NCBI GenBank assembly: GCA_021806355.1
Contig: JAJZXT010000143.1
Span: 1-11,802 of the forward strand
Direction: 5' to 3'
Length of the DNA stretch: 11,802 nt
Origin: Thermoplasmata archaeon
GTDB lineage: Archaea > Thermoplasmatota > Thermoplasmata > Thermoplasmatales > Thermoplasmataceae
In this document: in pieces, positions 6,489-11,802 of the stretch
Position numbering within the stretch: position 1 is the stretch's first letter
How the letters are laid out: the number at the start of each line of letters is the position of its first letter
Translations under genes and position numbers: made by a program
The notes under the pieces: generated by a model
What the model was told of the DNA's origin: nothing
The model's input: only the letters and a program-made list of their open reading frames with translations
Database searches by the model: none

Positions 6489-7605
6489 TGGAATCACTCT
6501 CCTTTTCAAGCATCCTTGCAATTATCAATTTTTCCACCTCACTGGTTCCTTCCCATATTTCCATTATTTTTGCATCCCTGAAATATCTCTCTATATCTCC
6601 GCTTAATCCATACATTCCCGTTAACTCCATCGCCTTTTCTGATGCAAAAACCGCAGCTTCTGAAGCATATCCTTTCGCCATGCTAGTTATAGTAGGATTT
6701 GGCTTAAACTGGAAGAGATAGGATGCTGCCTTGTACATTAACAATCTGGCCGCTTCGATTCTTGTTGCCATGTCCGAAATCGTGAATTGCACGTATTCAT
6801 TCTGCATTTCTCCTTTCGGGGCATTATTTTTCAGGTACTCAAGAGTCCTGTCAAGGGCACCCTGCGCCACACCAATTGCCTGTGCCGCCACGAAAACCCG
6901 TGAAATATTGAAAAATGTCATGATATAATAGAATCCCTTTCCTTCCTCGCCGATAAGATTCTCTGATGGCACTTCAACATTGTTTAAGATGAGTTCTGCC
7001 GTATTAGTTGCCCTTACGCCGAGCTTGCCTTCCAGTTTTGATGATGAGAATCCCTTGAATTTGGATTCCACTATGAATGTGCTCATCCCCCTGTGTTTCT
7101 TCTCACCCTCTGCCTTGGACGTTCTTGCCAGCATTACGAAAAAGTCTGCTATTTGTCCGTTGGTAATGAACATCTTTGAACCATTCAGGATATACTTGTC
7201 ACCTGACTTAACGGCCTCTGTCTTGTTTGCAGCAACGTCGCTTCCTCCTCCCGGCTCAGTTACCGCGAGTCCCATGATCTTTTTTCCCTGGTTGACCTGG
7301 GAAAGGTATTTTTCCTTCTGCATATCGTTGCCAAATAGCATTATAACCTCAGCCCCAAAGTATGGTACGGTTACAGATATGCCAAGCCCTGCATCAACAC
7401 GGCAGAGCTCCTCTATTGCAACCATTGTTTTCCACGGGCTTGCAAAATCGATTATTCCTTTTTCCAGCGACTTTTTCCTGAGATCATCAGGGTAACTTTC
7501 CTCAAAGTCGTGTTTTCTAGCAACTTCACTTGTGAATTCACTCAAAGCGAATTCCCTTACCATTTTCTTGAAATCCTTCAGTTCATCACTCAATTCAAAA
7601 TCCAT
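6481..7605 (-). CDS. Acyl-CoA dehydrogenase (FAD-dependent)
   Basis: 374 residues, close to the family norm. It should oxidise an acyl-CoA at the alpha-beta bond using FAD in the cytosol, passing electrons on to ETF or a similar carrier; the chain length cannot be told. Visible motifs are the first signature AVTEPGGGSD (114-123), the flavin/substrate stretch MFITNG (145-150), and the C-terminal RDAKIMEIWEGTSE (343-356) with catalytic glutamate E352. The ATG follows the thiolase TGA directly with no spacing and a GGAGAGGG ribosome site lies inside the thiolase end, so the genes are coupled. Two departures are clear: the PEEYGG loop usual near residue 55-70 is absent, and the RxxFG motif after the LDRTLEYL helix is replaced by a shorter NNAPKGE stretch. 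The central gene of a three-gene operon. Confidence 0.88.
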   Translation of the reverse strand: MDFELSDELKDFKKMVREFALSEFTSEVARKHDFEESYPDDLRKKSLEKGIIDFASPWKTMVAIEELCRVDAGLGISVTVPYFGAEVIMLFGNDMQKEKYLSQVNQGKKIMGLAVTEPGGGSDVAANKTEAVKSGDKYILNGSKMFITNGQIADFFVMLARTSKAEGEKKHRGMSTFIVESKFKGFSSSKLEGKLGVRATNTAELILNNVEVPSENLIGEEGKGFYYIMTFFNISRVFVAAQAIGVAQGALDRTLEYLKNNAPKGEMQNEYVQFTISDMATRIEAARLLMYKAASYLFQFKPNPTITSMAKGYASEAAVFASEKAMELTGMYGLSGDIERYFRDAKIMEIWEGTSEVEKLIIARMLEKESDSSE

Positions 7606-8799
7606 TCAAACCCTCTCCAGTATTGTTGAATATCCCTGTCCTCCTCCAACGCACAATGTGGCAAGTCCCACGTTTTTTCCTGTTTCCAAAAGGCTGTTTG
7701 CGAGTGTTCCAGCGAGCCTGGCACCGCTAGCGCCCAGTGGATGCCCTATTGCTATGGCCCCTCCGTTGATATTGACTTTGTTCCTCGGTATGTTGAATGC
7801 CTTCATTGCGTTAAGGGCGACGACAGCGAATGCCTCGTTTATTTCCCAGAGATCAATATCATCCGCCTTTAATCCAGCCCTTTCCAGCGCCAATTTAGAA
7901 GCAGGGACTGGTCCCTCACCCATGATGGATGGGTCTACTCCCGCCCATGCAAAAGACCTGATTTTGGCAATAGGTTTCAACCCATACTCATTAACTTTCT
8001 TCCCACTCATCAGTGCAACCGCAGATGCACCGGCGTTAAGAGGTGAAGAATTTCCCGCCGTAATCTTTCCTCCTTCCTTAAATGCAGGCTTCAGGCTGCT
8101 GAAACCTTCCATCGTAACATCCTTCCTTATACTCTGGTCTTCATCTACCATTTTTTCAGAGCCCTGATACTCGACCTTTATTGGCAGGATTTCCTTTTTG
8201 AAAAAATTCGTTTCCTGGGCTTTTCTTGCAAAAACATGGCTCTCATATGAAAATTTATCCATCTCTTCCCTGGAAATCCCGGACTTTTCTGAAAGTTTTT
8301 CAGCTGTGAGTCCCATGGAATAGGATGTGCTCATCTGGTATTTTGCGTATTCTGGCCTCAGAAGCAATTTCATGTTTGGCTTGACATGCGGGTTGTTGCT
8401 GAGCGGTACGTGAGTCATATGTTCCATCCCGCCTGCAAACACGATCTCAGCATTGTCTGTCATTATCTCCATAGCTCCCAGTGTTATGGCGTTCAAGGAT
8501 GAGGAGCATGCCCGGTCCAGAGACATACTCGTGACATTAAATGGCAGGCCAGCTAAAAAAGCAGCGTGCCTGCCTCCGTATGTCCAGTTCTCATCAGCTT
8601 GTATTGCACATCCCGTGATTACGTCATTGATTTCCCCTTCTCTTATTCCTGTCTCTTTTATTACGTTCCGAATAAGCAGGCCCAGAGCTTCATCCATCCT
8701 GATGTTGTTAAAAATATCCCTTTCTGGTTCAGAGGGCCTGGACCTTGAAAACGCACTCCTCTTATATCCAACAATATAAACTTCATTGTCTTTTTCCAT
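7606..8799 (-). CDS. Thiolase (acetyl-CoA C-acyltransferase/acetyltransferase)
   Basis: 397 residues, the usual thiolase length. It has the full active site: nucleophilic C98 in DRACSSS, the NEAF loop (321-324), H353 in GHPLGASGAR, and C383 in LCVGGGQG. It should cleave 3-ketoacyl-CoA with CoA or run the reverse condensation of two acetyl-CoA, in the cytosol. The two acyl-CoA dehydrogenase-like genes that follow point to the degradative, beta-oxidation side, though no hydratase or 3-hydroxyacyl-CoA dehydrogenase is in the window. It opens the operon: a TATA-like box lies about 22 bases upstream of the ATG and the message is likely leaderless. The next gene starts immediately after its stop codon. 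Sequence alone does not separate the two thiolase classes, so I give no symbol. Confidence 0.92.
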   Translation of the reverse strand: MEKDNEVYIVGYKRSAFSRSRPSEPERDIFNNIRMDEALGLLIRNVIKETGIREGEINDVITGCAIQADENWTYGGRHAAFLAGLPFNVTSMSLDRACSSSLNAITLGAMEIMTDNAEIVFAGGMEHMTHVPLSNNPHVKPNMKLLLRPEYAKYQMSTSYSMGLTAEKLSEKSGISREEMDKFSYESHVFARKAQETNFFKKEILPIKVEYQGSEKMVDEDQSIRKDVTMEGFSSLKPAFKEGGKITAGNSSPLNAGASAVALMSGKKVNEYGLKPIAKIRSFAWAGVDPSIMGEGPVPASKLALERAGLKADDIDLWEINEAFAVVALNAMKAFNIPRNKVNINGGAIAIGHPLGASGARLAGTLANSLLETGKNVGLATLCVGGGQGYSTILERV

Positions 8800-8816
8800 T
8801 TGATTACCAGACCATG

Positions 8817-8826
8817 TATTATATTT
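8817..8826 (-). promoter_or_regulatory. TATA-like box for the thiolase operon
   Basis: On the minus strand AAATATAATA is centred about 22-23 bases before the thiolase ATG, a spacing that fits a leaderless archaeal transcript. The insertion sequence begins about 50 bases further upstream, so the core promoter is intact but any upstream operator would now be IS sequence. Confidence 0.5.
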
Positions 8827-8878
8827 CGGTTAGAATAATCTTTCGATTTCGACATATTCCTTTCCAGCAATAACATTA

Positions 8879-8906
8879 TAGTGCTGGACATAACTATATG
8901 AACTAT
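8879..8906 (+). repeat. Left terminal inverted repeat of the IS630 element
   Basis: The end starts TAGT, has a variable 6-base block, then CATAACTA at 8889-8896, then a weaker TG-ACT-T match. Including the TA, 21 of 30 positions agree with the reverse complement of the right end by hand count. Confidence 0.7.
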
Positions 8907-8922
8907 ACTGTCATATTCATGT

Positions 8923-9937
8923 ATGGCAAAACATTCGTCAAAAGAGGTGAAGAGGCATTTGACCTCGGATAAATTGAGGAAACTCATAAAGGAAGAACAG
9001 AAAAGAGGGAAGGTTTTGCAGAGACTGATCTTCATCAATGATCTATATGAGGGGAAAAGCATCCCTGATTCCGCAAAGCATGTAGGTGTTGTGAAGACGA
9101 TTGCCTATATATGGTTGAGCAGGTGGAACGAGTCGGGTTATGAAGGCCTCATTCCGAGGTTCGCAGGTGGCAAGCCATCAAAGCTTACAGAAGATCAGAA
9201 AAAGGAACTGAAGGCCTTGTTGGAAGCAAAAGATCTATGGTGCCTGAATGACATTGTTTCCCTCATAAAGACACAATTCAACGTGACATATTCTGAAAGA
9301 CAGGTGCGCAGGATACTTATGAACTTCAAAATGAAACATGCAAAACCCTACCAGATCGACTACAGGAAACCGGAAGATGCGGAGGAAAAGCTAAAAAAAA
9401 CTCGGTTCGATTGATCCTGCAGAGTGCATTATTGGATTCTTTGATGAAGCTTCACCACAGACCTCATCCAACACAGTCAGGATGTGATCTTTCAGGAAGC
9501 CAGTCATAATAAAGAATACAACAAAGTTCAGGGGAAATACGTTCGGGTTTTATGCATTCAATGGAAAGGGTACAGTAAACACATACGTCAATTCAAAACA
9601 GGAAAGCGTGATGGATTTTCTCAGGGAAATAAGGTATAACAACCCGTTCAATCACATCATTGTGATCCTGGACAATTTCTCTGCCCATAGAACAGAGAAT
9701 GTTGCAATAACTGCAGAAATACTTGACATCGAACTGGTATTCCTTCCACCATATTCACCACAATTGAATTCAATAGAAATCATATGGAACTCCATAAAAC
9801 ACATAATATCCAGAATGTTTGTGAAGGATCAGGAAGCATTCATTGAAGCGGATAAGACAAATTTTATTGCATTCTCGAAAAGCAAATCATTCAGCAAAAA
9901 CTGGGTTGAGATGTTTGTTAACTCACAGTCCAATTAG
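8923..9937 (+). pseudogene. IS630-family DDE transposase, frame broken and interrupted by a stop
   Basis: The first frame (8923-9414) encodes an N-terminal helix-turn-helix region (about residues 40-90) and linker of an IS630 transposase. It runs into a stop just after an A8 run at 9393-9400. The catalytic half continues in the next frame from about 9401 to 9937. It shows all three acidic positions of the DDE site: FFDEAS near 9437, ILDNFSAH near 9670, and the E of LNSIE, followed two residues later by W, near 9775. That second frame holds one TGA at 9485-9487, at the place of the tryptophan expected in the R-x-W-S motif (TGG to TGA). Joined, the product would be about 338 residues, normal for the family. 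Loss or gain of A in the run could be programmed slippage, but the extra TGA argues for a dead gene. Confidence 0.85.
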
Positions 9938-9952
9938 TTATGATAAAGACTA
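9925..9952 (-). repeat. Right terminal inverted repeat of the IS630 element
   Basis: The reverse complement of this end begins TAGTCTTTAT and then CATAACTA (9935-9942 on the plus strand is TAGTTATG), matching the left end. It overlaps the transposase stop codon, so the gene runs into the repeat. Confidence 0.7.
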
Positions 9953-9993
9953 TAATTGTGACTGATGAGTATAATGCATTTAGAAAAGCCATC

Positions 9994-10059
9994 ATAGTGC
10001 ACCGCCTATTTCGAATCTTTAGCCGCGTGGGAGCTTGGCACTATCGACTACCTATTTCG
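9994..10059. repeat. 7-base inverted repeat with an interleaved 9-base direct repeat
   Basis: ATAGTGC (9994-10000) and GCACTAT (10038-10044) form an inverted pair with 37 bases between. CCTATTTCG occurs at 10005-10013 and again at 10051-10059. The block lies between the insertion sequence and the stop of the TPR-like gene. It could be a remnant end of another mobile element, a small insertion with a 9-base target duplication, or a weak terminator structure. ATAGTGC also occurs once near the left IS end (8878-8884), probably by chance. Confidence 0.4.
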
Positions 10060-10076
10060 TTCCCATAACAATGAAA

Positions 10077-10910
10077 CTATTTTCCTCTCATATCCTTAAG
10101 ATCGTTAATTCTTTCATGCAGGATTTCTATATCCTCATCGCATTTAGCCAGCCCTAGCCGATATATTCCCTCAGCTTTATCATAATCCACCAGATTCTTG
10201 TGATGAAAAAAGTCACAGTACGTGTCTCCCCAACCAACATAACTCCAGATACTGCGTGGAAACCGTTTCACTAACCCTTGAAACAGGTTGTCCGCTATTT
10301 CAACTTCACCCAATTCGAAGTGGGATTCGGCTTCTGCCCTGAGCATGTTCTGTATTATTGAATCGTCTGAGTCGGGGAAGATCTCGCAGAACTCATGGCA
10401 GTAGTCAATCCTTTTTTGGTAGTAAGAGATGTTATTAAGCCCTGCTTCCTCGAATTCCTCTTCAAAATCCTGGCACCAGTTGTAAATGCATTGCAACAAA
10501 TATCGAATGAATTCATCAGCATCTGACACCGATCTAATTTCTCGTGGAACGATAACCTTTATCATTTTCCATGTCTCCTCCCACTTCTCTATTGCTTTCT
10601 CGCGTTCGTCATTCTCAAGAAATTCATAACCCGCCTGCATTACATCATCAATCATTTCTATGTTGATTCTTTCAGGCATTAATCGATTCCACAGCTCTAT
10701 TATTGCAAACAGGATGAATCCTTCGTCTTCATCTCTCATGTGAAGACGTGGACGGTAAAAATCACGCACTAATTGTTCAGCGAAGATATAACCGCGAGAT
10801 TGTTCCTTGAAGCGTTCTATTTCGAACTTGATCCCTAGTGATTTTAATATGTCGATTATTTCCAGCGTACTCATATCTTTGATTTCATCGAATTCCTTGT
10901 ATCCTCGCAT
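10077..10910 (-). CDS. TPR-like helical protein of unknown function
   Basis: 277 residues, acidic and almost wholly alpha-helical by composition, with no signal peptide or membrane segment, so cytosolic. The N-terminal part (about 11-60) begins with a helical segment EIIDILKSLGIKFEIERF. The C-terminal half (about 190-270) looks like tetratricopeptide-type repeats, with ESHFELGEVEIADNLFQ, then WSYVGWGDTY (about 222-231) and YDKAEGIYRLGL. This pattern is known from bacterial and archaeal TPR proteins often annotated near SEC-C metal-binding proteins, but no SEC-C cysteine/histidine cluster is present here. The ATG is bounded by an in-frame TGA two codons upstream. A TATA-like TTTAAGTATTTT (10949-10960, minus-strand sense) lies about 45 bases before it. 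The gene stands alone. I infer a protein-binding role and no more. Confidence 0.75.
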   Translation of the reverse strand: MRGYKEFDEIKDMSTLEIIDILKSLGIKFEIERFKEQSRGYIFAEQLVRDFYRPRLHMRDEDEGFILFAIIELWNRLMPERINIEMIDDVMQAGYEFLENDEREKAIEKWEETWKMIKVIVPREIRSVSDADEFIRYLLQCIYNWCQDFEEEFEEAGLNNISYYQKRIDYCHEFCEIFPDSDDSIIQNMLRAEAESHFELGEVEIADNLFQGLVKRFPRSIWSYVGWGDTYCDFFHHKNLVDYDKAEGIYRLGLAKCDEDIEILHERINDLKDMRGK

Positions 10911-10983
10911 AAGTCATGCACATTTCCATACATCAATGTTCTTCGCAGTTTAAGTATTTTCGCTTGTACGGCTTGGGACAAAT

Positions 10984-11244
10984 TTATTTGAGCGTCTCAC
11001 TTAAGATTCTTTCATCGTTTAAGGTCAGTTTCATTCCCCCGACATGCAGCGTCAGGGAATGCTGTTCCATGAAATTGCATACCTTTGCAGTATCTTTGTT
11101 CTGGAGTATCAATACCATTCTCAAGAGCTTTCTATGAGGAATACTCTCCAGAAAACCATGTTTGTGGTACTTGTTTTTGCCATTCCATGAGGTTGAATCC
11201 CATCCATAGAGCTTCCGTTGCTTTGAAAACAGCGGTGAGGGGCC
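10984..11244 (-). pseudogene. C-terminal fragment of an unidentified gene
   Basis: The minus strand is open for 86 codons down to a TAA at 10984-10986, but no start codon precedes the protein-like part and a TGA closes the frame at 11245-11247. The encoded text reads like a real C-terminus: a basic, aromatic stretch with YGWDSTSWNGKNKY, then a helix HRKLLRMVLILQNKD, then a beta-like LTLHVGGMKLTL and a charged end. I do not recognise the family. It may be the tail of a gene whose front was lost or shifted in the adjoining GC-rich block. The other frame in this stretch (11121-11321) has an ATG but less protein-like text, so I do not annotate it. Confidence 0.4.
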
Positions 11245-11347
11245 TCAATCCCGGGCGCATATTCAAGTGGACCCAGAGTCCACAAAGGTGCGTTGCAGAA
11301 CTTAACCGGGTAGTCTGCCATTTCCTACGTGGTCACCCTCACCGCTG
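11230..11347. repeat. GC-rich 118-base block bounded by a perfect 12-base inverted repeat; possible structured RNA
   Basis: CAGCGGTGAGGG (11230-11241) and CCCTCACCGCTG (11336-11347) are exact reverse complements. The block is about 58% G+C by hand count, well above its AT-rich surroundings. Inside, further pairs nest: CCCGG (11250-11254) with CCGGG (11306-11310), CGCA (11256-11259) with TGCG (11289-11292), and GTGGAC (11267-11272) with GTCCAC (11278-11283). A rival fold pairs 11324-11332 with 11280-11288 (8 of 9). A perfect palindrome GTTAATATTAAC (11348-11359) abuts it and could act as a TATA element for minus-strand transcription. It could be a non-coding RNA, a small non-autonomous mobile element, or a regulatory structure. 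The strand is undecided and I identify no RNA family. Confidence 0.45.
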
Positions 11348-11359
11348 GTTAATATTAAC

Positions 11360-11546
11360 TTCCCCCTAATATGGTTTCCCATTTGCTCTATGGCGATTAT
11401 CCATGGATTGACACACTGTAGCACGGTGAATTTTCTCCTGCTGATTTGTCATGAATCTCAGTGGGAATAGGTAATATCCGGTGTTTAAGACCTAAAATAT
11501 ACTGGGAATGATGAATGGAATGGCTAATTGTAAAGGATATGTCATA
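11360..11546. other. Short stretch without recognisable features
   Basis: I see no supported gene, repeat or RNA here. It lies between the GC-rich block and the stop codon of the gene running in from the right. A CCATATTA-like AT box near 11368-11374 (minus-strand sense) could be a promoter for the GC-rich block, but this is weak. Confidence 0.35.
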
Positions 11547-11802
11547 TCAATTTGTTGGCATTGATATTCGCCCATTTCCTATGCCATTAGTATAATCCCT
11601 CAGTTCATCGGTGTATGTGCCGGAAGATGTACCATTCATCAACATCTCTGTTCCTTTATCCACAAGTCTATGGCGCTTATATGTGGATTGATGAATAAAA
11701 AAAGGTATCATGTTTATCGGATAGAGTGCCCCATCTTGACACCATCCTACATATAAGTAAATTACTACATACGCCATGAATGTCACGATACCCAGTATTT
11801 TA
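11547..11802 (-). CDS. C-terminal part of a membrane protein, cut by the window edge
   Basis: The minus strand is open from the right edge of the window to a TGA at 11547-11549, giving 84 residues of a gene that begins outside. The first visible part is a hydrophobic segment, ILGIVTFMAYVVIYLYVGW, that would span the membrane. A mixed polar stretch and a glycine/threonine-rich tail follow. I recognise no family. An internal ATG gives a 79-residue reading, but the frame is open to the edge so I treat it as partial. It could also be a remnant like its left neighbour, since the whole right end of the window is gene-poor. Confidence 0.4.
   Translation of the reverse strand, partial: KILGIVTFMAYVVIYLYVGWCQDGALYPINMIPFFIHQSTYKRHRLVDKGTEMLMNGTSSGTYTDELRDYTNGIGNGRISMPTN

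Larger units (their letters stand above)
8877..9954 (+). mobile_element. IS630-family insertion sequence with TA flanks
   Basis: The element between the terminal repeats is about 1074 bases (8879-9952) and is flanked on each side by a TA dinucleotide (8877-8878 and 9953-9954), the target duplication usual for IS630/Tc1-mariner elements. It carries one transposase reading frame, now broken. The ends were placed by comparing the bases on either side of the transposase: reading inward, both begin TATAGT and share CATAACTA at the same distance. It lies between the thiolase operon promoter and the TPR-like gene. Boundaries are inferred from one copy only. Confidence 0.75.

Noticed and set aside
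6489..6521. Longer start for the second acyl-CoA dehydrogenase-like gene
   Set aside because: It would overlap the preceding gene by 41 bases and add a basic tail not expected in the family; the GTG at 6488 has a near-consensus ribosome site.
8453..8779. Plus-strand open frames opposite the thiolase and the two dehydrogenase genes
   Set aside because: These are antisense shadows of strongly supported coding sequence and carry no domain of their own.
11200..11262. tRNA-like 3' half (TTTGAAAA loop, then TGAGGGG and CTCAATCCC) on the plus strand
   Set aside because: No D-arm or acceptor partner upstream, the T-loop lacks the TTC core, and a protein-like frame on the other strand covers the supposed 5' half.
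11121..11321. Minus-strand ATG frame running through the GC-rich block
   Set aside because: The start is plausible, with an AT palindrome about 32 bases upstream, but its text is less protein-like than the overlapping frame in 10984-11244 and it runs through a palindromic block.
11230..11347. 5S rRNA gene on the minus strand
   Set aside because: Length, closing helix and a possible second helix fit, but the conserved CCGAAC loop, the loop E bases and an adequate second arm are missing. Kept only as an unidentified structured block.
1..11802. CRISPR array
   Set aside because: No regularly spaced direct repeats of 24-40 bases were seen anywhere in the window.

Overview
The window looks like a piece of an archaeal chromosome, most likely from the Thermoplasmata (Thermoplasma/Ferroplasma/Cuniculiplasma relatives). 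This is inferred from AT-rich TATA-like boxes placed about 22-28 bases upstream of start codons with little room for a leader, frequent TTG/GTG starts, a T-run terminator, and the archaeal style of the metabolic genes. No rRNA or intact tRNA was found to confirm it.

Layout. (1) 1-1651: a doubtful small ORF and an APC-family amino acid/polyamine permease, both on the minus strand. (2) 1652-1963: a mostly empty gap with one possible 38-residue ORF in the permease frame and a TATA box for the next gene. (3) 1964-4851: a three-gene signalling module. A vWA (MIDAS) protein and a PP2C phosphatase are translationally coupled on the plus strand. A Ser/Thr-type protein kinase on the minus strand meets them tail to tail with 3 bases between stop codons. 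The gene content matches the 'TerY-P triad' (vWA + PP2C + kinase) known from bacterial Ter/stress islands, but in a convergent arrangement and with an unusual N-terminal extension on the kinase. (4) 4991-5431: a small glycine-rich membrane protein divergent from the kinase. (5) 5457-8799: a tight minus-strand operon, thiolase then two acyl-CoA dehydrogenase-like proteins, i.e. acyl-CoA (beta-oxidation type) metabolism. The last protein lacks the usual catalytic glutamate. (6) 8877-9954: an IS630-family insertion sequence with recognisable imperfect terminal inverted repeats and flanking TA dinucleotides. Its transposase is broken by a frame change at an A8 run and by an in-frame TGA. (7) 9955-10076: a short gap with an inverted repeat and a 9-base direct repeat. 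(8) 10077-10910: a TPR-like cytosolic protein. (9) 10911-11802: a degraded or non-coding region with a C-terminal gene fragment, a GC-rich block bounded by a perfect 12-base inverted repeat that can fold extensively, and a membrane-protein C-terminus running off the window edge.

How the genes may work together: the vWA and PP2C proteins are probably made in fixed ratio, and the kinase likely phosphorylates targets that PP2C dephosphorylates, with the vWA protein as metal-dependent scaffold. Thiolase and ACAD form a catabolic unit with their own promoter. The strongest candidate for something unusual is the rearranged kinase/phosphatase/vWA module with its neighbouring membrane gene. The GC-rich inverted-repeat block at 11230-11347 is the best unexplained nucleic-acid structure.
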